A stretch of 20,598 nucleotides of DNA from Bacillota bacterium (lineage in GTDB: Bacteria; Bacillota; Clostridia; Peptostreptococcales; Anaerovoracaceae), in NCBI GenBank assembly GCA_905372035.1, contig CAJPNN010000024.1, positions 1 through 20,598 of the forward strand, given 5' to 3'. This document shows, piece by piece, positions 7,674-13,728 of the stretch. The notes below the pieces were generated by a model that had not been told where the DNA came from, did no database searches, and saw nothing but the letters and a program-made list of their open reading frames with translations. Within the stretch, counting starts at the first letter, position 1; each line of letters starts with the position of its first letter. Position numbers and translations under genes: made by a program.

Positions 7674-8321
7674 TCAAATAATCTCCCATACAAACTTTGC
7701 ATTCTCAACAAAATTTATATTCTCAGGCTCCATAGTGCAAATATATCCACATTCCGGCATATATGGCATTTTCATATCAAATTGAGTATCGGAATAAACT
7801 CTCTCATTATTCCAGTAATAATCTATATTTATCAACTTTCCAAGTTTTGCTCCCGATGCTTCACACAATATCTCAGCTTGTCTTTGGGCATTTTGTACTG
7901 CACTTCTGAGAATTTTTTCTTCCAAAACATTCCTGTTTTTCAGGGTGAATTTTACACAAAACACCGGATGTGTAAAACAGCCTGAAAGCGCTGCCAAAAC
8001 TTCCTCGACTCGCTTAGGGTCAAAATCAAATTCCAATTTTAAATTTTGCCTGCATAAAAATTCATTAAAAACATCTTTTTCATTATAATAGGTGTCAGTT
8101 ATTCTCATATATTCCGTACTTATATTAAAATCCGTAGTCATAACGGAATCGCCTTTAATCCCGATATTTGCAAGAATCTCTCTAAGTTTTTCAAACTTTT
8201 TTTCAAGCATATCAACAGCGATCCTATACCCTTTATGACTTGTTCTCAATGTTATATGAACTTCTACAAAATCCGGCTTTACCGATGCATGCCCCATCCC
8301 TTCTACTGTTATTGTCCTCAT
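7674..8321 (-). CDS. SIMPL domain-containing protein (DUF541)
   Basis: This 215-residue protein has the SIMPL/DUF541 fold, seen from the N-terminal TITVEGMGHASVKPD, the following VHITLRTS strand, the central region with LEFDFDPKRVEEVLAAL, and the SAVQNAQRQAEILCEASGAKLGKLINI helix-strand near residue 160 (two parts of one motif). Members are mostly of unknown function; several are periplasmic or linked to oxidative stress. This one has no signal peptide and should be cytosolic. The start is ATG 8321, 8 bases after GAGGGG; a frame opening 7 codons earlier lacks a good site. It seems to be transcribed alone from the promoter at 8395-8423, with long gaps on both sides. Confidence 0.85.
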   Translation of the reverse strand: MRTITVEGMGHASVKPDFVEVHITLRTSHKGYRIAVDMLEKKFEKLREILANIGIKGDSVMTTDFNISTEYMRITDTYYNEKDVFNEFLCRQNLKLEFDFDPKRVEEVLAALSGCFTHPVFCVKFTLKNRNVLEEKILRSAVQNAQRQAEILCEASGAKLGKLINIDYYWNNERVYSDTQFDMKMPYMPECGYICTMEPENINFVENAKFVWEII

Positions 8322-8371
8322 AATAATATCCCCTCTCTGCATGTCCTACGCTGCGTTAAGTTGACACCCGC

Positions 8372-8432
8372 ATTTATTCTTTGAAATACATAAATCTATA
8401 TAAATCCGATTCATTTTTTCCAAAGAATAAAT
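8372..8432. repeat. 12-bp perfect inverted repeat upstream of the SIMPL gene
   Basis: ATTTATTCTTTG (8372-8383) and CAAAGAATAAAT (8421-8432) are exact reverse complements separated by 37 bases. The interval contains the likely -10 element, and the -35 overlaps the right arm. It could be a paired operator, a long stem-loop or a small invertible segment. Confidence 0.6.
8395..8423 (-). promoter_or_regulatory. candidate promoter of the SIMPL gene
   Basis: On the minus strand TTGGAA (8418-8423) and TATAGA (8395-8400) are 17 bases apart, each matching four of six consensus bases. The leader would be about 65 bases. The elements lie within or on the edge of the inverted repeat at 8372-8432. Confidence 0.5.
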
Positions 8433-8543
8433 TATTAAAATTTTATTTATATATTAATTTCAATTATATCACTGAGTTTCAATATTTTCAATATTTTGTA
8501 ATCTGAGGTCGGCATTCATCCTGCGACAATAAATGAAAGTTTA

Positions 8544-9356
8544 TCAGTTCAGACGCAAATGAATCAAGATCGCTCTGTTTCCGTTATCGGTGACCCTCAT
8601 TGCAATTTTTGTATAAAGCTTTATTTTCTTTTTTAATAACTTTCTTGCATCCGTATAAAACAAGCGTTTTTCAACAAGTGTCATCTTAAGCTTTTCTGCG
8701 AATTTTTCCGCATCATTTACATAAAAACAGATTTTTGCAGAAGTGTTTCCTGTTTTTTTCACATACTTGTCAGCATATTTAACTCCGACTTCATTTGTCG
8801 CATCAAAAATCAGCTCTCCTTCAGGAAATATTCCTTTCAATTTAGATATGAACGGCACGATATCATTTTCGTGAAAATATTGAAAAACTCCTGAGATTAT
8901 TATAAGTGTCGGGAGCATTGTATCTATTTCATCCGTCCATTTAAGTTCAAACATATCACCGCTTATATTCACTTCATTTTCCGGTGCTTCTATGAATTTT
9001 TTTCTTATTTCCATCGGTTCAGGAAGATCAACCTCATAAAAGTTTACATTAGGTTTGTTCAGCCTGTACGAGATAGTTTCCAGCCCTGCTCCAAGGTTGA
9101 CAATATTACATTTATCGACATGTTGATCAATAAAATTCTTCGCCATCAGGTCTATGTTATAATACCTTGCAACAGATGCCAACATAGTATATTCCGACGA
9201 TCCGTTTCTAATTTTTTCTAAAACATTCCCGGGAATCTTCTTTTCCAACTCAAGTGCCTTTTCATCATAAAAATATTCAGGAAAATATTTTGACGAATAA
9301 ATCCTTGCTTCCATCGGAATAAACAATGTATCCTCTATACCTTGTAAACTGCACAT
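8544..9356 (-). CDS. class I SAM-dependent methyltransferase, LCM / COG3315 family
   Basis: The 270-residue protein matches the leucine carboxyl methyltransferase-like family that also holds many small-molecule O-methyltransferases. Visible motifs are the SAM-binding VNLGAGLET (86-94), the acidic YEVDLPE (107-113), ISGDMFELKW (131-140) and SGVFQYFHE (155-163). The substrate cannot be told from sequence. The ATG lies 4 bases after the stop of the TetR gene. AAGGGGG inside the end of the TetR gene acts as its ribosome binding site, so the two form an operon. The methyltransferase is therefore probably the target of the TetR regulator and may modify a toxic or signalling small molecule; that is inference. 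Confidence 0.85.
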   Translation of the reverse strand: MCSLQGIEDTLFIPMEARIYSSKYFPEYFYDEKALELEKKIPGNVLEKIRNGSSEYTMLASVARYYNIDLMAKNFIDQHVDKCNIVNLGAGLETISYRLNKPNVNFYEVDLPEPMEIRKKFIEAPENEVNISGDMFELKWTDEIDTMLPTLIIISGVFQYFHENDIVPFISKLKGIFPEGELIFDATNEVGVKYADKYVKKTGNTSAKICFYVNDAEKFAEKLKMTLVEKRLFYTDARKLLKKKIKLYTKIAMRVTDNGNRAILIHLRLN

Positions 9357-9360
9357 TACA

Positions 9361-10026
9361 TTACCCCCTTTTCATATCTGATACATGTTGTAATATCATT
9401 TTTCTATATCTTTTTCTCTCCTCATCGGGAGCATCAAGTGTATTGACACAAAACTCTATCATTTCCTCTATAAATTTATGAGAATCTTTGTCCTTGTTTG
9501 TGCCGATATACTTATATTCAAAAAGCATTTCGCCTATACCTCCGGCGATAAACAGTGCCATTCTATGACATTTTTCATCATCCGCTTCAAACCATTTCAA
9601 AGAACGTATATATATCTTCCACACTTCAACAAACACCTGCGTAATCTCTTCTTTAAGCTTGAGTATATACATAAAATTTTCCGGTGAAATTACAGTATCG
9701 TTTACGTGGCGATCTTTTAACAGCATTTTTAAAAATAGATTTATTACGTTGTCCATAATCAACTCGGGATCATTCGTATTTTTTTTAATACATGCCTTTA
9801 TATCTGAAATATATTGATTCGAATAGTTCTCTTGAACTGCATTATAAATATCTTCTTTTGATTTAAAGTAATAATAAAAAACACTTGGTGATGCCGTTCT
9901 GTCGTTTGTTTCATTCAGAATGTCTCTAACTGATGTATCTGTATACCCCTTTGAAAAAAACAGCTTTGTAGCGGCATCAACCAATTGTTTTTTGCGAGAA
10001 TTTGTGTCTTTCTTTTTTCTTCCCAT
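9361..10026 (-). CDS. TetR/AcrR family transcriptional regulator
   Basis: The 221-residue protein has a TetR-type DNA-binding domain in its first 60 residues: RKKQLVDAATKLFFSKGYTD, then TSVRDILNET and the recognition-helix region around SPSVFYYYFKSKEDI (about 46-60). The rest is a helical ligand-binding domain too divergent to predict a ligand. The basic start MGRKKKD is placed at ATG 10026, preceded by AGAGGAG; a GTG eight codons upstream has no site. The gene heads a two-gene operon with the methyltransferase. The promoter contains a perfect palindrome at 10064-10084, so negative autoregulation is likely. Confidence 0.93.
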   Translation of the reverse strand: MGRKKKDTNSRKKQLVDAATKLFFSKGYTDTSVRDILNETNDRTASPSVFYYYFKSKEDIYNAVQENYSNQYISDIKACIKKNTNDPELIMDNVINLFLKMLLKDRHVNDTVISPENFMYILKLKEEITQVFVEVWKIYIRSLKWFEADDEKCHRMALFIAGGIGEMLFEYKYIGTNKDKDSHKFIEEMIEFCVNTLDAPDEERKRYRKMILQHVSDMKRG

Positions 10027-10062
10027 AACTCTCCTCTTAATACTATACACTTTATATTTTAC

Positions 10063-10091
10063 ATTATAGAACGTTATTCTATAAAATTCAA
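10063..10091 (-). promoter_or_regulatory. promoter of the TetR-methyltransferase operon
   Basis: On the minus strand TTGAAT (10086-10091) and TATAAT (10063-10068) are separated by 17 bases. The operator at 10064-10084 fills the spacer and overlaps the -10, so bound repressor would exclude RNA polymerase. Confidence 0.72.
10064..10084. promoter_or_regulatory. probable TetR operator
   Basis: Arms TTATAGAA (10064-10071) and TTCTATAA (10077-10084) form a perfect 8-bp inverted repeat around CGTTA, 21 bp in all. Size, symmetry and position between the -35 and -10 of the TetR gene are typical of TetR-family autorepression. Confidence 0.75.
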
Positions 10092-10127
10092 TATTAAAAT
10101 CTTATCTTTTTTTATCATATCCGTTAT

Positions 10128-10167
10128 ATAAATAAAAACGGCTTGGACAGGTAATGCATCCAAACCG
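10128..10167 (-). terminator. intrinsic terminator after the cupin gene
   Basis: On the minus strand the stem CGGTTTGGA / TCCAAGCCG (10167-10159 and 10147-10139) pairs over 9 bp with one G-U pair, followed at once by TTTTTATTT. The G-U pair and the position of the T tract show that it serves the minus strand. It ends the DUF2249-DUF1858-cupin operon just before the TetR promoter region. Confidence 0.85.
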
Positions 10168-10190
10168 CTTCATCATTAAATATAGTTTTA

Positions 10191-10859
10191 TCAATCAAGT
10201 GTCAACAACAATGCCATCTTAAATTTTTTCTTTGCTTTTACATAATGCATTCCGCCCTTTGCAAAGTGAAAATTCTCTCCTGCTTTAATCGTATTGCAAA
10301 CTCCCTCGTAACCTATAATACCCTCACCGTCTAAAGCAAAAATAAGTGCCTCACCGGGTGCGGCATGTTCTGAAAGTCCTGTCCCCTCATCAAATGACAT
10401 TATCACCAATTTCATATTATCATTATGTAATATATCCATATTTACGATTTTGCCGTCCTGATACGGCACAAGTTCCGCCATGTTAAATACCTCTCCGGCC
10501 TTTATAATTTCATTCATTTTCTCGTCCTTCCCAATCGTAATTTCCGTATATACTGCTGATGTTTTTGTTCTCATCCCTACCGGCACACCAACAGGGGTTA
10601 AAATTGCATCCCTCTTTTTCAGTATCCCGACTTCTCCATCCGCTGTATAAACTTCCGCACTTCCCTCCGATACTATTAACAGTTTATGATATGGATAAAT
10701 CTCTGCACTGATATCGGTATTTTTTGCAAGAGAAAAATATAATACATTATTCTTTCCTCCATAAATCTCTTTTGATATTGTACATCCTGTAATAGGAGGA
10801 TTTTCCCTTGCTATGGAAAATACCTCTCCCGTTTTTTCTTTTATCATATTAATCCCCAT
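10191..10859 (-). CDS. double-cupin domain protein
   Basis: The 222-residue protein holds two cupin-like halves. The C-terminal half, after NEIIKAGEVFNMAELVPYQDG, is a recognisable small cupin: HAAPGEALIFALDGEG carries the usual H and E, but the second histidine of motif 1 is replaced, and KGGMHYV keeps the motif 2 histidine. The N-terminal half (through LIVSEGSAEVYTADGE and LTPVGVPVGM) follows the same pattern but lacks the metal-binding histidines, so it looks degenerate. It is probably a cytosolic sensor or binding protein rather than a clear enzyme. The start is taken as ATG 10859, 7 bases after AAAGG. ATG 10847 after GGGG is also possible. A TTG at 10904 would add a hydrophobic stretch and is less likely. 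It is the last gene of the operon. Confidence 0.75.
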   Translation of the reverse strand: MGINMIKEKTGEVFSIARENPPITGCTISKEIYGGKNNVLYFSLAKNTDISAEIYPYHKLLIVSEGSAEVYTADGEVGILKKRDAILTPVGVPVGMRTKTSAVYTEITIGKDEKMNEIIKAGEVFNMAELVPYQDGKIVNMDILHNDNMKLVIMSFDEGTGLSEHAAPGEALIFALDGEGIIGYEGVCNTIKAGENFHFAKGGMHYVKAKKKFKMALLLTLD

Positions 10860-10934
10860 TCCGTCGCCTTTGGCCGGCGGCACAAGCAGTAATAAAAGTA
10901 TCAACGTCCTCTACTTTATTCACACTGTCATATT

Positions 10935-11162
10935 TTATTTCTGATGTGAATCTATAAGTGCCGTAAGTTTTGCGATTATTTTATTTTCCTCAATTCCGGA
11001 TTTTTTACTTACATCGGCTATTGTAGCCTTTTTTATTATAATTTTTCCCATCGGCGAATTCAGCTTTTTGAATTTCGGGTTTTCTTTTATTATTTCCTCC
11101 TTCAACCAGGGATACTCCTTAAAAATATCAGCCAATTTTGTATCTTTTTTAATAGACAGCAT
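10935..11162 (-). CDS. DUF1858 domain protein
   Basis: The 75-residue protein is a stand-alone DUF1858 domain, recognisable from KKDTKLADIFKEYPWLKEE, then NPKFKKLNSP and the C-terminal ATIADVSKKSGIEENK. DUF1858 occurs alone or in front of DUF438, PAS and hemerythrin-like domains in anaerobes and is often near redox or nitrogen-oxide genes; its activity is unknown. There is no cysteine pair, unlike some members. The start is ATG 11162, 8 bases after GGAGG; a TTG overlapping that site is not credible. It sits 36 bases after the DUF2249 gene and 75 bases before the cupin gene. Confidence 0.85.
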   Translation of the reverse strand: MLSIKKDTKLADIFKEYPWLKEEIIKENPKFKKLNSPMGKIIIKKATIADVSKKSGIEENKIIAKLTALIDSHQK

Positions 11163-11198
11163 CACTCTCACCTCCAATATTTCGGGTAATCTGCTTGT

Positions 11199-11885
11199 TT
11201 ACAAAACTTTGATATCCGGATTTTTTTCTCCGAATTTTTCTTTTAATATTTCACAAATCTCTGAACGTTCTTTGCCCTGCTTTTCCATCTGTTTTATAGT
11301 TTTGTATGCTTGGAACAATGTAGACGGTCCTATTTCCGAACTGAAATACCCTATTCCCTGGTTCCATGCCAAAAGTTCAAATATATCATCAAACGCGGCA
11401 GAATCCACTCCGTATATATATGCTTTTACAAGCTCTCTGCCGGCCTGGCGCATCCTGCCGGCTCCAACGGCATTTGACAATGATAAAAGTAAACGTGTTT
11501 CATATGGCAAATATCTTTTATCATCATTCCATGTCAAATCCCAGAATTGTACGGCTATTTCGCCTAATCCCTCATCAATAACAGGCATATTTGTCAGTGC
11601 TACAGGACGCATAGAAATATCTTTTTCTTCCTTTTTCACTTTTGTTCTGTAGAAATAAACATGATACTCATGCTCCGATTTTTTCTCAGTGTGATGCTCA
11701 AATCCAAGATCCTCCATAACTTCATAAAGCGGAACGGGATCAAAAGTTTGTACGATTTCAAGTCCTTCTCCTTCCGATATCTCCATCGCCTGTTTCTTCA
11801 GTCCCGGAAAAAAGTTTCCCGCAATTCCTCTTACATCTACTGTTTTAAAACTGCTTATCTTATCTTTCCAATTTATATAACTCAT
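11199..11885 (-). CDS. DUF2249 domain fused to an AhpD/CMD-like domain
   Basis: The 228-residue protein starts with a DUF2249 domain (about 14-80). Its marks are TVDVRG (15-20), EGLEIVQTFDPVPLY (40-54) and LGFEHH (60-65), a TusA/SirA-like fold. The second half (about 115-200) resembles carboxymuconolactone decarboxylase/AhpD-type helical domains: LPYETRLLLSLSNAVGAGRM, then ELLAWNQGIGY and SSEIGPSTLF. The AhpD CxxC pair is missing; the only cysteine is C211 near the end. So peroxidase-type redox chemistry is unlikely and a binding or structural role is more plausible. GGAGG lies 6 bases before the ATG. It is the first gene of the operon divergent from the Crp/Fnr regulator. The function is unknown; a link to nitrosative or redox stress is suggested by the company DUF2249 keeps in other anaerobes. 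Confidence 0.8.
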   Translation of the reverse strand: MSYINWKDKISSFKTVDVRGIAGNFFPGLKKQAMEISEGEGLEIVQTFDPVPLYEVMEDLGFEHHTEKKSEHEYHVYFYRTKVKKEEKDISMRPVALTNMPVIDEGLGEIAVQFWDLTWNDDKRYLPYETRLLLSLSNAVGAGRMRQAGRELVKAYIYGVDSAAFDDIFELLAWNQGIGYFSSEIGPSTLFQAYKTIKQMEKQGKERSEICEILKEKFGEKNPDIKVL

Positions 11886-11915
11886 ATCCTACCTCCATAA
11901 TTCTAAGTGTTAGTC

Positions 11916-11944
11916 TTGTCTACCTGAAATAAGTATAGTATAAT
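11916..11944 (+). promoter_or_regulatory. promoter of the Crp/Fnr regulator gene
   Basis: TTGTCT (11916-11921) and TATAAT (11939-11944) are 17 bases apart on the plus strand. The predicted start point near 11951 gives a leader of about 50 bases. It overlaps the opposing promoter of the DUF2249 operon. Confidence 0.65.
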
Positions 11945-11960
11945 CCAAATATAAATTGCG
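11932..11960 (-). promoter_or_regulatory. candidate activator-dependent promoter of the DUF2249 operon
   Basis: TATACT (11932-11937, minus strand) is a fair -10, but the bases 17 further upstream (AACAAC) do not resemble a -35. That fits an activator-dependent promoter. The predicted start near 11925 leaves a 40-base leader. A second TATACT at 11937-11942 is an alternative -10. Confidence 0.45.
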
Positions 11961-11974
11961 TTGTTTAAACCACG
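11959..11974. promoter_or_regulatory. probable operator of the Crp/Fnr regulator
   Basis: CGTTGTTTAAACCACG is a 16-bp dyad with 7 of 8 pairs matching and the perfect core GTTTAAAC. Its centre (11966.5) lies at -41.5 from the predicted start of the DUF2249 operon, the classical class II Crp/Fnr position. It also covers about +9 to +24 of the regulator's own transcript, which suits autorepression. Confidence 0.55.
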
Positions 11975-11999
11975 AAAATCAAAAAAGGTGTAAAAAAAA

Positions 12000-12668
12000 A
12001 TGAATGAAAAAGATATTATCACTTTAAAAAACTCTATGCTCTTTAAAGATATGAATGACAAGGAAATAACAGAAGCAGTCAATTCGCTATCCGTAACGAA
12101 GAAATTTTATAAAAAGGATGAGCTGATTTTAATGGCCGGAAGTACAACAAACTTTTTGGGAATGGTATTATCCGGAAGTCTCACTATTGAAATCAATGAT
12201 GTTTGGGGAAATCGAACTATTTTAAGTTATGTTGAAAAAGGAGAATTTTTCGCAGAAGCTTTTGCAATTCTGCAAGATGAGCTTGTCAGTGTTGATGTAA
12301 ATGCAAATGAAGAATCCGAAATTGCTTTATTTGATATGTCAATGCTTCATATTTTAAAGCAAACATATAGCGAATGGCTGCTCAAACTACTAAATAATCT
12401 CTTAATGATATCTGTGCAAAAAAACATGATGCTCTCTCAAAGAAGTATACATACTTCTTCCAAATCCGCCCGAGGTAGGATTATGGCGTTCCTTAACAAT
12501 ACAGCTCTAAAGACAAAAACAACGGAATTCACCATACCTTTTAATCGTCAACAAATGGCTGATTATCTAAATCTGGATCGCTCTGCACTTTCAAAAGAAC
12601 TTGGAAAAATGAGAGACGACGGTATGATAAAATTCCGCAAAAATTATTTTAAGATAATAAAGCAATAA
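12000..12668 (+). CDS. Crp/Fnr family transcriptional regulator
   Basis: The 222-residue protein has an N-terminal cyclic-nucleotide-binding-like beta-barrel (about 15-115, including GMVLSGSLTIEI and VEKGEFFAEAFAIL), a dimerisation helix (about 118-145) and a C-terminal winged helix (157-222) with the helix-turn-helix around FNRQQMADYLNLDRSALSKE (181-200). There are no cysteines at all, so it cannot carry an FNR-type Fe-S cluster. The Arg-Ser/Thr phosphate-binding pair of cAMP receptors is also missing from the GEFF region. The signal is thus neither cAMP nor an Fe-S cluster; haem or another ligand is possible. It is the only clear plus-strand gene, divergent from the DUF2249 operon it probably controls. 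AAAAAGGTG lies 9 bases before the ATG. Confidence 0.92.
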   Translation: MNEKDIITLKNSMLFKDMNDKEITEAVNSLSVTKKFYKKDELILMAGSTTNFLGMVLSGSLTIEINDVWGNRTILSYVEKGEFFAEAFAILQDELVSVDVNANEESEIALFDMSMLHILKQTYSEWLLKLLNNLLMISVQKNMMLSQRSIHTSSKSARGRIMAFLNNTALKTKTTEFTIPFNRQQMADYLNLDRSALSKELGKMRDDGMIKFRKNYFKIIKQ

Positions 12669-12677
12669 CGTTATATT

Positions 12678-13271
12678 CTATGAAATAAATTCAACAATTC
12701 TTTCTTTATCAACTTTTTTAAGCTTGTTATTTATCCCAAAATGAATCACTGTATCTATATCTTTCTGCGTATTTAAAATATATTTACTACTGACAGGGCT
12801 GTTCCCTTCGACAAGGAAAACGTATCCTTCAATCCATACATCAAACTCATGCGCTTTCAAGTATCCGGATAATATATATACCTGACGTTTAATTTGTTTA
12901 ATAGGATTTTTGACCGATTTTTGATAAAAATTACCTGCCTCGGTATATTTATTCTTTATCCATTCAAAATCATCTTCATCACCAATCAATATACCGCTGT
13001 AATTTTTTACTTCAATAATAAACACTCCACGGTTATTTATAATTACATTATCAAGTTCTGTATTCTTTCCTTCAAAAGAAACTTTTACATTTGTCAGCAA
13101 AACATCTTTTTCATTTAGAATTTCTCTTATTATCTGACTGACAAATTGCTCTCCATGCCGCCCTGCCCTTTCCTCTCCTGATTCAAATAATGTGATGTCT
13201 ATTTTAGAAATAAGTTTTACAAGCAGAATAAAAAATATAATAATAAAGGATATCCCAATAATATATTTCAT
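12678..13271 (-). CDS. membrane-anchored NERD domain protein
   Basis: The 197-residue protein has one N-terminal membrane segment (about 4-21) and then a NERD (nuclease-related) domain, a PD-(D/E)xK-type fold. Visible marks are the GE pair in GRHGEQ (E41), ELDNVIINN (D74), FIIEVKNYSG (E87 and K89), W104 and NPIKQIKRQ near 122. The acidic residues and the lysine of a nuclease-like core are thus present, although the usual Q-D-H near D74 reads E-L-D-N. Such proteins are often fused to kinase or topoisomerase-type zinc domains; this one is stand-alone. Activity and substrate are not known. It converges on the Crp/Fnr gene with only 9 bases between the stops and no visible terminator. Confidence 0.85.
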   Translation of the reverse strand: MKYIIGISFIIIFFILLVKLISKIDITLFESGEERAGRHGEQFVSQIIREILNEKDVLLTNVKVSFEGKNTELDNVIINNRGVFIIEVKNYSGILIGDEDDFEWIKNKYTEAGNFYQKSVKNPIKQIKRQVYILSGYLKAHEFDVWIEGYVFLVEGNSPVSSKYILNTQKDIDTVIHFGINNKLKKVDKERIVEFIS

Positions 13272-13368
13272 TTAATATAAACCTTTCGTCACTTCCTTTA
13301 TACAGGCTGTCATCTTTTTTTCCGATTCATTTTTTTGAAATCTATTTATGAGTTTGATCGAGCATACA

Positions 13369-13728
13369 CTATCCCACCGCACTCATAACCTTACCGATAT
13401 AGTAAATCCCCCATATTACACCGCCTATAATCAATAGTAAAAACATTGAGGATAATGCAATAGCAAGCGACCTCACTTTTGTATCTGTATTTTCGGTAAA
13501 ATTTAAAATAACAATAATCAGTTTTAATACAATACTGATTATTGCTATGATCAGTCCGTATCTAAAAACAATTCCAATCATTAAAAAGCCAATTTCCGCA
13601 CCTCCGAGACCTATAGCAAAACCGATAAAAAAGCACATATAAATAAATATATCTAATGCTATTGACCCCCGCAGTATAAATTTAATTAATTTTTCCCTAT
13701 TATAATCTCTCATAATTTTAGTTTTCAT
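13369..13728 (-). CDS. small membrane protein of unknown function
   Basis: I do not recognise this 119-residue protein. It is strongly hydrophobic, with a basic N-terminus (MKTKIMRDYNREK) and three or four likely membrane segments: about 22-42, 46-75 (possibly two passes) and 87-112. The short TENTDTKVR segment near 78-86 should be a loop. It has no recognisable motif. The start at 13728 lies inside the end of rlmD, overlapping it by 11 bases, and has no clear ribosome binding site; ATG 13713 is an alternative. The overlap suggests co-translation with rlmD. Confidence 0.6.
   Translation of the reverse strand: MKTKIMRDYNREKLIKFILRGSIALDIFIYMCFFIGFAIGLGGAEIGFLMIGIVFRYGLIIAIISIVLKLIIVILNFTENTDTKVRSLAIALSSMFLLLIIGGVIWGIYYIGKVMSAVG

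Noticed and set aside
7980..7995. cre-like sequence (TGAAAGCGCTGCCA) suggesting CcpA control
   Set aside because: It has one mismatch to the consensus and lies inside the SIMPL coding region, far from a promoter.
8503..8535. Possible terminator after the methyltransferase gene (GTCG ... CGAC)
   Set aside because: The stem is only about 4 bp and no T tract follows on the minus strand.
10860..10904. TTG start for the cupin protein giving a hydrophobic leader (MILLLLLVPP)
   Set aside because: The ribosome binding site is too close, the leader lacks the basic residues and cleavage site of a signal peptide, and cupins of this kind are cytosolic.
12664..12678. Resemblance of the crp-NERD junction (ATAACGTTAT followed by ATTCTAT) to the TetR operator
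   Set aside because: It has no 8-5-8 symmetry and lies between convergent stops, where an operator makes little sense.
8405..13335. Exact 15-bp match between 8405-8419 and 13321-13335 (TCCGATTCATTTTTT), both upstream of minus-strand genes
   Set aside because: Six of the 15 bases are a T run, and a match of this length is not surprising in 20 kb of AT-rich DNA. The two copies sit differently relative to the candidate promoters.
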